Counted from the first letter of the stretch, positions 1 through 11,742 are shown. The stretch: 64,000 bases of DNA from Echiichthys vipera (GCA_963691815.1 OY829665.1:21574406-21638405), one strand, 5' to 3'. The notes: generated by a model from the sequence alone, not told the origin. Translations and numbers: made by a program.

Positions 1-677
1 AGCAATCAAGCCATCAGTTGGCAGAGCTGATTCCATGTACTATGAACCCTGGACAAGAATCAAGTCTGGACATAGGGTGGAGTGTCTCTTTCACACATGG
101 TAGCACACAACAGGAGATAGTCTGTGTCAGATGCGTGCTCACTGACTAAGAATATTGTTTGGTGTTTCAGCGAGGGGTGATGTTGGTGCATTCAGCAGGC
201 AGGACATGGCCACAAGCAACTAAGCCTCTTGCCGTTCCTTGAATTTAACTGACCATTAGAGGGTGGGTCCTTAGATACAGAAGTTCCCAAATCCCGTCCT
301 TTCTCCATTTAGACAGTTCATTGCAGGTTTGTAGTGCATGTGTTGAAGAGGCTGCACATTGCTCTCTGGTCAGAAGGCAAATTGATTCCCCGCAAGATCA
401 ACCTGTGTTTGAGCAGTGAGCGTGTTCATCTTTCCTTCCCTACCTTTTTTGGATTATAGTGAAGATTACAAAGTACATCAAAGACTTCCTCAAACACAAA
501 GCAACATCGTGGCCTCTGAGGATGCAGCAGTGTGGTGACGAGATCATTACTCGTCTTCTGTTCAGCCCAGGAGTGAATTGAGCAGTGAAGTTAATGCATT
601 TTTCAGTGCATCAGTATGTTGCGGAAACTGATATTCCAATGAGCCAGTTACATTGCGGGGCAAAGTGAGCAGCTATA

Positions 678-759
678 CGACAGGGATGGGATTCAGACCC
701 ATGCGTGCAGAGCACAATGGATTAGCAGTCCATCGCCTTAACCACTCGGCCACCTCGTC
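678..759 (-). tRNA. tRNA-Ser(GCT), copy 1, probably non-functional
   Basis: 82 nt, full cloverleaf with long variable arm; anticodon GCT lies at 724-726. The T loop reads TCTGAAT instead of TTCGAAT, so U55 and C56 are both changed. The acceptor 3' strand has two changes, leaving an A5-C68 mismatch. There is no TTTT just downstream. Confidence 0.85.
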
Positions 760-865
760 CTCTTCTCCTTGCCTTCTAGCAGTAAGTGTCGGACCCAGGT
801 GTGAAAAGTGCGGAATGGGGGGAGAGGAGAAGCGTCGAAAGGGGCGGGGCTACACAGTACACGTC

Positions 866-938
866 GGGGAATTAGCTCAAATGGTAGAGTGCTCGCTTCG
901 CATGTGAGAGGTAGAGGGATCAACGCCCTCATTCTCCA
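866..938 (+). tRNA. tRNA-Ala(CGC), copy 1
   Basis: 73 nt. Acceptor GGGGAAT pairs with ATTCTCC and keeps the G3-U70 pair that alanyl-tRNA synthetase needs. Anticodon CGC is at 899-901, the only CGC copy. The T stem GAGGG/CCCTC is fully paired and the A box TAGCTCAAATGG is intact. No TTTT follows closely. Confidence 0.88.
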
Positions 939-1695
939 AAATGCTTTACTATGAGTTCGGTAAAAACTAGTGTGATGCGGTGTCGGATGGACCGAGTGAT
1001 TTCCTCTGGATCGACACATATGACTTCCAGCAATCAAGCCATCAGTTGGCAGAGCTGATTCCATGTACTATGAACCCTGGACAAGAATCAAGTCTGGACA
1101 TAGGATGGAGTGTCTCTTTCACACATGGTAGCACACAACAGGAGATAGTCTGTGTCAGATGCGTGCTCACTGACTAAGAATATTGTTTGGTTTTTCAGCG
1201 AGGGGTGATGTTGGTGCATTCAGCAGGCAGGACATGGCCACAAGCAACTAAGCCTCTTGCCAACCTTGAATTTAACTGACCATTAGAGGGTGGGTCCTTA
1301 GATACAGAAGTTCCCAAATCCCGTCCTTTCTCCATTTAGACAGTTCATTGCAGGTTTGTAGTGCATGTGTTGAAGAGGCTGCACATTGCTCTCTGGTTAG
1401 AAGGCAAGTTGATTCCCCGCAAGATCAACCTGTGTTTGAGCAGTGAGCGTGTTCATCTTTCCTTCCCTACCTTTTTTGGATTATAGTGAAGATTACAAAG
1501 TACATCAAATACTTCCTCAAACACAAAGCCTCTGAGGATGCAGCAGTGTGGTGACGAGAGCATTACTCGTCTGCTGTTCAGCCCAGGAGTGAATTGAGCA
1601 GGCTGAAGGTAATGCATTTTTCAGTGCATCAGTATGTTGGGGAAACTGATCTTCCAATGAACCAGTTACATTGCGGGGCAAAGTAAGCATTTATA

Positions 1696-1777
1696 CGATG
1701 AGGATGGGATTTGGACCCATGCGTGCAGAGCACAATGGATTAGCAGTCCATCGCCTTAACCACTCGGCCACCTCGTC
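1696..1777 (-). tRNA. tRNA-Ser(GCT), copy 2, probably non-functional
   Basis: 82 nt. The T loop is TCCAAAT (U55 to C, G57 to A). The acceptor 3' strand reads CCTCATC, giving a C3-A70 mismatch. The D arm and anticodon arm are intact. Confidence 0.85.
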
Positions 1778-1883
1778 CTCTTCTCCTTGCTTTCTAACAG
1801 TAAGTGTCGGACCCAGGTGCGAAAAGTGCGGAATGGGGGGAGAGGAGAAGCGTCGAAAGGGGCGGGGCTACACAGTACACATC

Positions 1884-1956
1884 GGGGAATTAGCTCAAAT
1901 GGTAGAGCGCTCGCTTTGCATGTGAGAGGTAGAGGGATCAACGCCCTCATTCTCCA
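1884..1956 (+). tRNA. tRNA-Ala(TGC), copy 2
   Basis: 73 nt with anticodon TGC at 1917-1919, G3-U70, an intact A box and a paired T stem. This is the standard form of the array. Confidence 0.9.
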
Positions 1957-2725
1957 CAATGCTTTACTATGAGTTCAGTAAAAACTAGTGTGATGCGGTG
2001 TCGGATGGACTGAGTGATTTCCTCTGGTTCGACACATATGACTTCCAGCAATCAAGCCATCAGTTGGCAGAGCTGATTCCATGTACTATGAACCCTGGAC
2101 AAGAATCAAGTCTGGACATAGGGTGGAGTGTCTCTTTCACACATGGTAGCACACAACAGGAGATAGTCTGTGTCAGATGCGTGCTCACTGACTCAGAATA
2201 TTGTTTGGTTTTTCAGCGAGGGGTGATGTTGGTGCATTCAAAAGGCAGGACATGGCCACAAGCAACTAAGCCTCTTGCCGTTCCTTGAATTTAACTGACC
2301 ATTAGAGGGTGGGTCCTTAGATACAGAAGTTCCCAAATCCCGTCCTTTCTCCATTTAGACAGTTCATTGCAGGTTTGTAGTGCATAAGTTGAAGAGGCTG
2401 CACATTGCTCTCTGGTTAGAAGGCAAGTTGATTCCCCGCAAGATCAACCTGTGTTTGAGCAGTGAGCGTGTTCATCTTTCCTTCCCTACCTTTTTTGGAT
2501 TAAGGTGAAGATTACAAAGTACATCAAAGACTTCCTCAAACACAAAGCAACATCGTGGCCTCTGAGGATGCAGCAGTGTGGTGACGAGATCATTACTCGT
2601 CTTCTGTTCAGCCCAGGAGTGAATTGAGCAGGGTGAAGGTAATGCATTTTTCAGTGCATCAGTATGTTGCAGAAACTGATCTTCCAATGAGCCAGTTACA
2701 TTTTGGGGCAAAGTAAGCATCTATA

Positions 2726-2748
2726 CAACGAGGATGGGATTCGGACCC
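2726..2748 (-). pseudogene. tRNA-Ser 3' fragment (copy 3)
   Basis: Only the acceptor 3' strand and part of the T arm remain. A deletion of about 141 bp removes the rest of the tRNA and most of the spacer, joining GGACCC to GGGCGGGGC. Confidence 0.85.
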
Positions 2749-2772
2749 GGGCGGGGCTACACAGTACACGTC

Positions 2773-2845
2773 GGGGAATTAGCTCAAATGGTAGAGTGCT
2801 CGCTTTGCATGTGAGAGGTAGAGGGATCAACGCCCTCATTCTCCA
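2773..2845 (+). tRNA. tRNA-Ala(TGC), copy 3
   Basis: 73 nt, anticodon TGC, D arm with GTGCTCGC in place of GCGCTCGC. The cloverleaf is otherwise intact. Its divergent tRNA-Ser partner is deleted. Confidence 0.9.
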
Positions 2846-3602
2846 CAATGCTTTACTATGAGTTCGGTAAAAACTAGTGTGATGCGGTGTCGGATGGACC
2901 GAGTGATTTCCTCTGGATCGACACATATGACTTCCAGCAATCAAGCCATCAGTTGGCAGAGCTGATTCCATGTACTATGAACCCTGGACAAGAATCAAGT
3001 CTGGACATAGGATGGAGTTTCTCTTTCACACATGGTAGCACACAACAGGAGATAGTCTGTGTCAGATGCGTGCTCACTGACTAAGAATATTGTTTTGTTT
3101 TTCAGCGAGGGGTGATGTTGGTGCATTCAGCAGGCAGGACATGGCCACAAGCAACTAAGCCTCTTGCCAACCTTGAATTTAACTGACCATTAGAGGGTGG
3201 GTCCTTAGATACAGAAGTTCCCAAATCCCGTCCTTTCTCCATTTAGACAGTTCATTGCAGGTTTGTAGTGCATGTGTTGAAGAGGCTGCACATTGCTCTC
3301 TGGTTAGAAGGCAAGTTGATTCCCCGCAAGATATACCTGTGTTTGAGCAGTGAGCGTGTTCATCTTTCCTTCCCTACCTTTTTTGGATTATAGGGAAGAT
3401 TACAAAGTACATCAAATACTTCCTCAAACACAAAGCCTCTGAGGATGCAGCAGTGTGGTGACGAGAGCATTACTCGTCTGCTGTTCAGCCCAGGAGTGAA
3501 TTGAGCAGGCTGAAGGTAATGCATTTTTCAGTGCATCAGTATGTTGGGGAAACTGATCTTCCAATGAACCAGTTACATTGCGGGGCAAAGTAAGCATTTA
3601 TA

Positions 3603-3684
3603 CGATGAGGATGGGATTTGGACCCATGCGTGCAGAGCACAATGGATTAGCAGTCCATCGCCTTAACCACTCGGCCACCTCGTC
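3603..3684 (-). tRNA. tRNA-Ser(GCT), copy 4, probably non-functional
   Basis: Same variant as copy 2 (T loop TCCAAAT, acceptor mismatch C3-A70); it lies exactly 1907 bp downstream of it in a duplicated two-unit block. Confidence 0.85.
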
Positions 3685-3790
3685 CTCTTCTCCTTGCTTT
3701 CTAACAGTAAGTGTCGGACCCAGGTGCGAAAAGTGCGGAATGGGGGGAGAGGAGAAGCGTCGAAAGGGGCGGGGCTACACAGTACACATC

Positions 3791-3863
3791 GGGGAATTAG
3801 CTCAAATGGTAGAGCGCTCGCTTTGCATGTGAGAGGTAGAGGGATCAACGCCCTCATTCTCCA
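3791..3863 (+). tRNA. tRNA-Ala(TGC), copy 4
   Basis: 73 nt, anticodon TGC, same sequence as copy 2, 1907 bp away. Confidence 0.9.
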
Positions 3864-4632
3864 CAATGCTTTACTATGAGTTAAGTAAAAACTAGTGTGA
3901 TGCGGTGTCGGATGGACTGAGTGATTTCCTCTGGTTCGACACATATGACTTCCAGCAATCAAGCCATCAGTTGGCAGAGCTGATTCCATGTACTATGAAC
4001 CCTGGACAAGAATCAAGTCTGGACATAGGGTGGAGTGTCTCTTTCACACATGGTAGCACACAACAGGAGATAGTCTGTGTCAGATGCGTGCTCACTGACT
4101 CAGAATATTGTTTGGTTTTTCAGCGAGGGGTGATGTTGGTGCATTCAAAAGGCAGGACATGGCCACAAGCAACTAAGCCTCTTGCCGTTCCTTGAATTTA
4201 ACTGACCATTAGAGGGTGGGTCCTTAGATACAGAAGTTCCCAAATCCCGTCCTTTCTCCATTTAGACAGTTCATTGCAGGTTTGTAGTGCATAAGTTGAA
4301 GAGGCTGCACATTGCTCTCTGGTTAGAAGGCAAGTTGATTCCCCGCAAGATCAACCTGTGTTTGAGCAGTGAGCGTGTTCATCTTTCCTTCCCTACCTTT
4401 TTTGGATTAAGGTGAAGATTACAAAGTACATCAAAGACTTCCTCAAACACAAAGCAACATCGTGGCCTCTGAGGATGCAGCAGTGTGGTGACGAGATCAT
4501 TACTCGTCTTCTGTTCAGCCCAGGAGTGAATTGAGCAGGGTGAAGGTAATGCATTTTTCAGTGCATCAGTATGTTGCAGAAACTGATCTTCCAATGAGCC
4601 AGTTACATTTTGGGGCAAAGTAAGCATCTATA

Positions 4633-4655
4633 CAACGAGGATGGGATTCGGACCC
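4633..4655 (-). pseudogene. tRNA-Ser 3' fragment (copy 5)
   Basis: Carries the same deletion junction as copy 3, so it arose by duplication of the two-unit block, not by a second deletion. Confidence 0.85.
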
Positions 4656-4679
4656 GGGCGGGGCTACACAGTACACGTC

Positions 4680-4752
4680 GGGGAATTAGCTCAAATGGTA
4701 GAGTGCTCGCTTTGCATGTGAGAGGTAGAGGGATCAACGCCCTCATTCTCCA
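4680..4752 (+). tRNA. tRNA-Ala(TGC), copy 5
   Basis: 73 nt, anticodon TGC, same variant as copy 3 (GTGCTCGC). Confidence 0.9.
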
Positions 4753-5518
4753 CAATGCTTTACTATGAGTTCGGTAAAAACTAGTGTGATGCGGTGTCGG
4801 ATGGACCGAGTGATTTCCTCTGGATCGACACATATGACTTCCAGCAATCAAGCCATCAGTTGGCAGAGCTGATTCCATGTACTATGAACCCTGGACAAGA
4901 ATCAAGTCTGGACATAGGATGGAGTTTCTCTTTCACACATGGTAGCACACAACAGGAGATAGTCTGTGTCAGATGCGTGCTCACTGACTAAGAATATTGT
5001 TTTGTTTTTCAGCGAGGGGTGATGTTGGTGCATTCAGCAGGCAGGACATGGCCACAAGCAACTAAGCCTCTTGCCAACCTTGAATTTAACTGACCATTAG
5101 AGGGTGGGTCCTTAGATACAGAAGTTCCCAAATCCCGTCCTTTCTCCATTTAGACAGTTCATTGCAGGTTTGTAGTGCATGTGTTGAAGAGGCTGCACAT
5201 TGCTCTCTGGTTAGAAGGCAAGTTGATTCCCCGCAAGATATACCTGTGTTTGAGCAGTGAGCGTGTTCATCTTTCCTTCCCTACCTTTTTTGGATTATAG
5301 TGAAGATTACAAAGTACATCAAAGACTTCCTCAAACACAAAGCAACATCGTGGCCTCTGAGGATGCAGCAGTGTGGTGACGAGATCATTACTCGTCTTCT
5401 GTTCAGCCCAGGAGTGAATTGAGCAGTGAAGTTAATGCATTTTTCAGTGCATCAGTATGTTGCGGAAACTGATATTCCAATGAGCCAGTTACATTGCGGG
5501 GCAAAGTGAGCAGCTATA

Positions 5519-5600
5519 CGACAGGGATGGGATTCAGACCCATGCGTGCAGAGCACAATGGATTAGCAGTCCATCGCCTTAACCACTCGGCCACCTCGTC
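5519..5600 (-). tRNA. tRNA-Ser(GCT), copy 6, probably non-functional
   Basis: 82 nt. Same acceptor change as copy 1 (A5-C68 mismatch) and T loop TCTGAAT. Confidence 0.85.
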
Positions 5601-5706
5601 CTCTTCTCCTTGCTTTCTAACAGTAAGTGTCGGACCCAGGTGCGAAAAGTGCGGAATGGGGGGAGAGGAGAAGCGTCGAAAGGGGCGGGGCTACACAGTA
5701 CACGTC

Positions 5707-5779
5707 GGGGAATTAGCTCAAATGGTAGAGTGCTCGCTTTGCATGTGAGAGGTAGAGGGATCAACGCCCTCATTCTCCA
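5707..5779 (+). tRNA. tRNA-Ala(TGC), copy 6
   Basis: 73 nt, anticodon TGC, GTGCTCGC variant, G3-U70 and paired T stem present. Confidence 0.9.
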
Positions 5780-6545
5780 CAATGCTTTACTATGAGTTTG
5801 GTAAAAACTAGTGTGATGCGGTGTCGGATGGACCGAGTGATTTCCTCTGGATCGACACATATGACTTCCAGCAATCAAGCCATCAGTTGGCAGAGCTGAT
5901 TCCATGTACTATGAACCCTGGACAAGAATCAAGTCTGGACATAGGATGGAGTGTCTCTTTCACACATGGTAGCACACAACAGGAGATAGTCTGTGTCAGA
6001 TGCGTGCTCACTGACTAAGAATATTGTTTGGTTTTTCAGCGAGGGGTGATGTTGGTGCATTCAGCAGGCAGGACATGGCCACAAGCAACTAAGCCTCTTG
6101 CCAACCTTGAATTTAACTGACCATTAGAGGGTGGGTCCTTAGATACAGAAGTTCCCAAATCCCGTCCTTTCTCCATTTAGACAGTTCATTGCAGGTTTGT
6201 AGTGCATGTGTTGAGGAGGCTGCACATTGCTCTCTGGTTAGAAGGCAAGTTGATTCCCTGCAAGATCAACCTGTGTTTGAGCAGTGAGCGTGTTCATCTT
6301 TCCTTCCCTACCTTTTTTGGATTATTGTGAAGATTACAAAGTACATCAAAGACTTCCTCAAACACAAAGCAACATCGTGGCCTCTGAGGATGCAGCAGTG
6401 TGGTGACGAGATCATTACTCGTCTTCTGTTCAGCCCAGGAGTGAATTGAGCAGTGAAGTTAATGCATTTTTCAGTGCATCAGTATGTTGCGGAATCTGAT
6501 CTTCCAATGAGCCAGTTACATCGCGGGGCAAAGTGAGCAGCTATA

Positions 6546-6627
6546 CGACGAGGATGGGATTCAGACCCATGCGTGCAGAGCACAAGGGATTAGCAGTCCA
6601 TCGCCTTAACCACTCTGCCACTTCGTC
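6546..6627 (-). tRNA. tRNA-Ser(GCT), copy 7, probably non-functional
   Basis: 82 nt. T loop TCTGAAT; further changes in the acceptor (G6 to A) and the D arm (GGCAGAG in place of GGCCGAG). Confidence 0.8.
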
Positions 6628-6733
6628 CTCTTCTCCTTGACTTCTAACAGTAAGTGTCGGACCCAGGTGTGAAAAGTGCGGAATGGGGGGAGAGGAGAAG
6701 CGTCCAAAGAGGCGGGGCTACACAGTACACATT

Positions 6734-6806
6734 GGGGAATTAGCTCAAATGGTAGAGCGCTCGCTTTGCATGTGAGAGGTAGAGGGATCAACGCCCTCAT
6801 TCTCCA
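6734..6806 (+). tRNA. tRNA-Ala(TGC), copy 7
   Basis: 73 nt, anticodon TGC, standard sequence with intact A box, T stem and G3-U70. Confidence 0.9.
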
Positions 6807-7584
6807 CAATGCTTTACTATGAGTTTGGTAAAAACTAGTGTGATGCTGTGTCGGATGGACCGAGTGATTTCCTCTGGATCGACACATATGACTTCCAGCA
6901 ATCAAGCCATCAGTTGGCAGAGCTGATTCCATGTACTATGAACCCTGGACAAGAATCAAGTCTGGACATAGGGTGGAGTGTCTCTTTCACACATGGTAGC
7001 ACACAACAGGAGATAGTCTGTGTCAGATGCGTGCTCACTGACTAAGAATATTGTTTGGTTTTTCAGCGAGGGGTGATGTTGGTGCATTCAGCAGGCAGGA
7101 CATGGCCACAAGCAACTAAGCCTCTTGTCGTTCCTTGAATTTAACTGACCATTAGAGGGTGGGTCCTTAGATACAGAAGTTCCCAAATCCCGTCCTTTCT
7201 CCATTTAGACAGTTCATTGCAGGTTTGTAGTGCATGTGTTGAAGAGGCTGCACATTGCTCTCTGGTTAGAAGGCAAGTTGATTACCCGCAAGATCAACCT
7301 GTGTTTGAGCAGTGAGCGTGTTCATCTTTCCTTCCCTACCTTTTTTGGATTATTGTGAAGATTACAAAGTACATCAAAGACTTCCTCAAACACAAAGCAA
7401 CATCGTGGCCTCTGAGGATGCAGCAGTGTGGTGAAGAGAGCATTACTCGTCTGCTGTTCAGCCCAGGAGTGAATTGAGCAGTGTGTTTAGGGTGAAGTTA
7501 ATGCATTTTTCAGTGCATCAGTATGTTGCGGAAACTGATCTTCCAATGAGCCATTTACATTGCAGGGCAAAGTAAGCAGCTATA

Positions 7585-7666
7585 CGACGAGGATGGGATC
7601 CGGACCCATGCGTGCAGAGCACAATGGATTAGCAGTCCATCGCCTTAACCACTCGGCCACCTCGTC
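7585..7666 (-). tRNA. tRNA-Ser(GCT), copy 8, probably non-functional
   Basis: 82 nt. T loop TCCGGAT, losing both U55 and the invariant A58. Shared with copy 18. Confidence 0.83.
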
Positions 7667-7772
7667 CTCTTCTCCTTGCTTTCTAACAGTAAGTGTCGGA
7701 CCCAGGTGCGAAAAGTGCGGAATGGGGGGAGAGGAGAAGTGTCGAAAGGGGCAGGGCTACACAGTACACGTC

Positions 7773-7845
7773 GGGGAATTAGCTCAAATGGTAGAGCGCT
7801 CGCTTTGCATGTGAGAGGTAGAGGGATCAACGCCCTCATTCTCCA
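7773..7845 (+). tRNA. tRNA-Ala(TGC), copy 8
   Basis: 73 nt, anticodon TGC, standard sequence. Confidence 0.9.
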
Positions 7846-8623
7846 CAATGCTTTGCTATGAGTTCGGTAAAAACTAGTGTAATGCGGTGTCGGATGGACC
7901 GAGTGATTTCCTCTCGATTGACACATATGACTTCCAGCATTCAAGCCATCAGTTGGCAGAGCTGATTCCATGTACTATGAACCCTGGACAAGAATCAAGT
8001 CTGGACATAGGGTGGAGTGTCTCTTTCACACATGGTAGCACACAACAGGAGATAGTCTGTGTCAGATGCATGCTCACTGACTAAGAATATTGTTTGGTTT
8101 TTCAGCGAGGGGTGATGTTGGTGCATTCAGCAGGCAGGACATGGCCACAAGCAACTAAGCCTCTTGCCGTTCCTTGAATTTAACTGACCATTAGAGGGTG
8201 GGTCCTTTGATACAGAAGTTCCCAAATCCCGTCCTTTCTCCATTTAGACAGTTCATTGCAGGTTTGTAGTGCATGTGTTGAAGAGGCTGCACATTGCTCT
8301 CTGGTTAGAAGGCAAGTTGATTCCCCGCAAGATCAACCTGTGTTTGAGCAGTGAGCGTGTTCATCTTTCCTTCCCTACCTTTTTTGGATTAGTGTGAAGA
8401 TTACAAAGAACATCAAAGACTTCCTCAAACACAAAGCAACATCTTGGCCTCTGAGGATGCAGCAGTGTGGTGACGAGATCATTACTCGTCTTCTGTTTAT
8501 CCCAGGAGTGAATTGAGCAGTGTGTTTAGGGTGAAGTTAATGCATTTTTCAGTGCATCAGTATGTTGCGGAAACTGATCTTCCAATGAGCCAGTTACATT
8601 GCGGGGCAAAGTGAGCAGCTATA

Positions 8624-8705
8624 CGACGAGGATGGGATTCAGACCCATGCGTGCAGAGCACAATGGATTAGCAGTCCATCGCCTTAACCACTCGGCCACC
8701 TCGTC
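8624..8705 (-). tRNA. tRNA-Ser(GCT), copy 9, probably non-functional
   Basis: 82 nt with T loop TCTGAAT; acceptor, D arm and anticodon arm intact. Confidence 0.85.
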
Positions 8706-8811
8706 CTCTTCTCCTTGCTTTCTAACAGTAAGTGTCGGACCCAGGTGCGAAAAGTGCAGAATGGGGGGAGAGGAGAAGCGTCGAAAGGGGCGGGGCTACA
8801 CAGTACGCATC

Positions 8812-8884
8812 GGGGAATTAGCTCAAATGGTAGAGCGCTCGCTTAGCATGTGAGAGGTAGAGGGATCAACGCCCTCATTCTCCA
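8812..8884 (+). tRNA. tRNA-Ala(AGC), copy 9
   Basis: 73 nt with anticodon AGC (8845-8847), the usual wobble anticodon for vertebrate alanine tRNAs of this sequence class. All other arms are standard. It is the only AGC copy in the left two thirds of the array, and the 11-nt spacer insertion follows it near 9400. Confidence 0.9.
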
Positions 8885-9673
8885 CAATGCTTTACTATGA
8901 GTTCGGTAAAAACTAGTGTGATGCGGTGTCGGATGGACCGAGTGATTTCCTCTGGATCGACACATATGACTTCCAGCAATCAAGCCATCAGTTGGCAGAG
9001 CTGATTCCATGTACTATGAACCCTGGACAAGAATCAGGTCTGGACATAGGGTGGAGTGTCTCTTTCACACATGGTAGCACACAACAGGAGATAGTCTGTG
9101 TCAGATGCGTGCTCACTGACTAAGAATATTGTTTGGTGTTTCAGCGAGGGGTGATGTTGGTGCATTCAGCAGGCAGGACATGGCCACAAGCAACTAAGCC
9201 TCTTGCCGTTCCTTGAATTTAACTGACCATTAGAGGGTGGGTACTTAGATGCAGAAGTTCCCAAATCCCGTCCTTTCTCCATTTAGACAGTTCATTGCAG
9301 GTTTGTAGTGCATGTGTTGAAGAGGCTGCACATTGCTCTCTGGTTAGAAGGCAAGTTGATTCCCTGCAAGATCAACCTGTGTTTGAGCAGTGAGCATCTT
9401 GTGAGAGTGTTCATCTTTCCTTCCCTACCTTTTTTGGATTATTGTGAAGATTACAAAGTACATCAAAGACTTCCTCAAACACAAAGCAACATTGTGGCCT
9501 CTGAGGATGCAGCAGTGTGGTGACGAGATCATTACTCGTCTGCTGTTCAGCCCAGGAGGGAATTGAGCAGTGTGTTTAGGGTGAAGTTAATGCATTTTTC
9601 AGTGCATCAGTATGTTGCGGAAACTGATACTCCAATGAGCCAATTACATTGCGGGGCAAAGTAAGCAGCTATA

Positions 9674-9756
9674 CGACGAGGATGGGATTCGGGACCAATG
9701 CGTGCAGAGCACCATGGATTAGCAGTCCATCGCCTTAACCACACGGCCACCTCGTC
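9674..9756 (-). tRNA. tRNA-Ser(GCT), copy 10, probably non-functional
   Basis: 83 nt through a one-base insertion in the T arm. A14 is changed to T in the D arm (GCCGTGTGG), removing the conserved U8-A14 contact. Confidence 0.8.
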
Positions 9757-9862
9757 CTCTTCTCCTTGCTTTCTAACAGTAAGTGTCGGACCCAGGTGCG
9801 AAAAGTGCGGAATGGGGGGAGAGGAGAAGTGTCAAAAGGGGCGGGGCTACACAGTACACGTC

Positions 9863-9935
9863 GGGGAATTAGCTCAAATGGTAGAGCGCTCGCTTTGCAT
9901 GTGAGAGGTAGAGCGATCAACGCCCTCATTCTCCA
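9863..9935 (+). tRNA. tRNA-Ala(TGC), copy 10
   Basis: 73 nt, anticodon TGC. The T stem has one mismatch (GAGCG/CCCTC). Confidence 0.86.
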
Positions 9936-10703
9936 CAATGCTTTGCTATGAGTTCGGTAAAAACTAGTGTAATGGGGTGTCGGATGGACCGAGTGATTTC
10001 CTCTGGATTGACACATATGACTTCCAGCAATCAAGCCATCAGTTGGCAGAGCTGATTCCATGTACTATGAACCCTGGACAAGAATCAAGTCTGGACATAG
10101 GGTGGAGTGTCTCTTTCACACATGGTAGCACACAACAGGAGATAGTCTGTGTCAGATGCGTGCTCACTGACTAAGAATATTGTTTGGTTTTTCGGCGAGG
10201 GGTGATGTTGGTGCATTCAGCAGGCAGGACATGGCCACAAGCAACTAAGCCTCTTGCCGTTCTTGAATTTAACTGACCATTAGAGGGTGGGTCCTTAGAT
10301 ACAGAAGTTCCCAAATCCCATCCTTTCTCCATTTAGACAGTTCATTGCAGGTTTGTAGTGCATGTGTTGAAGAGGCTGCACATTGCTCTCTGGTTAGAAG
10401 GCAAGTTGATTCCCCGCAAGATCAACCTGTGTTTGAGCAGTGAGCGTGTTCATCTTTCCTTCCCTACCTTTTTTGGATTATTGTGAAGATTACAAAGTAC
10501 ATCAAAGACTTCCTCAAACACAAAGCAACATCGTGGCCTCTGAGGATGCAGCAGTGTGGTGACGAGAGCATTACTCGTCTGCTGTTCAGCCCAGGAGTGA
10601 ATTGAGCAGGGTGAAGTTAATGCATTTTTCAGTGCATCAGTATGTTGCGGAAACTGATCTTCCAATGAGCCAGTTACATTGCGAGGCAAAGTGAGCAGCT
10701 ATA

Positions 10704-10785
10704 CGACGAGGATGGGATTAAGACCCATGCGTGCAGAGCACAATGGATTAGCAGTCCATCACCTTAACCACTCGGCCACCTCGTC
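10704..10785 (-). tRNA. tRNA-Ser(GCT), copy 11, probably non-functional
   Basis: 82 nt. T loop TCTTAAT, changing positions 55, 56 and 57; AAGGTGATGG in place of AAGGCGATGG at the D/anticodon junction. Confidence 0.83.
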
Positions 10786-10891
10786 CTCTTCTCCTTGCCT
10801 TCTAACAGTAAGTGTCGGACCCAGGTGTGAAAAGTGCGGAATGGGGGGAGAGGAGAAGCGTCGAAAGGGGCGGGGCTACACAGTACACATC

Positions 10892-10964
10892 GGGGAATTA
10901 GCTCAAATGGTAGAGCGCTCGCTTTGCATGTGAGAGGTAGAGGGATCAACGCCCTCATTCTCCA
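10892..10964 (+). tRNA. tRNA-Ala(TGC), copy 11
   Basis: 73 nt, anticodon TGC, standard sequence. Confidence 0.9.
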
Positions 10965-11742
10965 CAATGCTTTACTATGAGTTCAGTAAAAACTAGTGTG
11001 ATGCGGTGTCGGATGGACTGAGTGATTTCCTCTGGTTCGACACATATGACTTCCAGCAATCAAGCCATCAGTTGGCAGAGCTGATTCCATGTACTATGAA
11101 CCCTGGACAAGAATCAAGTCTGGACATAGGGTGGAGTGTCTCTTTCACACATGGTAGCACACAACAGGAGATAGTCTGTGTCAGATGCGTGCTCACTGAC
11201 TAAGAATATTGTTTGGTTTTTCAGCGAGGGGTGATGTTGGTGCATTCAGCAGGCAGGACATGGCCACAAGCAACTAAGCCTCTTGCCGTTCCTTGAATTT
11301 AACTGACCATTAGAGGGTGGGTCCTTAGATACAGAAGTTCCCAAATCCCGTCCTTTCTCCATTTAGACAGTTCATTGCAGGTTTGTAGTGCATGTGTTGA
11401 AGAGGCTGCACATTGCTCTCTGGTTAGAAGGCAAGTTGATTTCCCGCAAGATCAACCTGTGTTTGAACAGTGAGCGTGTTCATCTTTCCTTCCCTACCTT
11501 TTTTGGATTATTGTGAAGAATTCAAAGTACATCAAAGACTTCCTCAAACACAAAGCAACATCTTGGCCTCTGAGGATGCAGCAGTGTGGTGACGAGATCA
11601 TTACTCGTCTTCTGTTCAGCCCAGGAGTGAATTGAGCAGTGTGTTTAGGGTGAAGTTAATGCATTTTTCAGTGCATCAGTATGTTGCGGAAACTGATCTT
11701 CCAATGAGCCAGTTACATTGCGGGGCAAAGTGAGCAGCTATA

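Noticed and set aside
653..907. An 84-codon plus-strand frame repeated through the array
   Set aside because: It overlaps antisense tRNA-Ser and sense tRNA-Ala; no protein features.
738..1064. A 108-codon minus-strand frame repeated through the array
   Set aside because: It runs across the tRNA-Ala and spacer antisense and is broken in several units; it is a shadow of the RNA genes.
980..1177. A 65-codon plus-strand frame (TDYDFQQ-like) that recurs in nearly every array unit
   Set aside because: It starts at GTG rather than ATG, lies in the spacer of a homogenised tandem repeat, and has amino-acid changes as freely as silent ones by eye. Its recurrence follows from the repeat.
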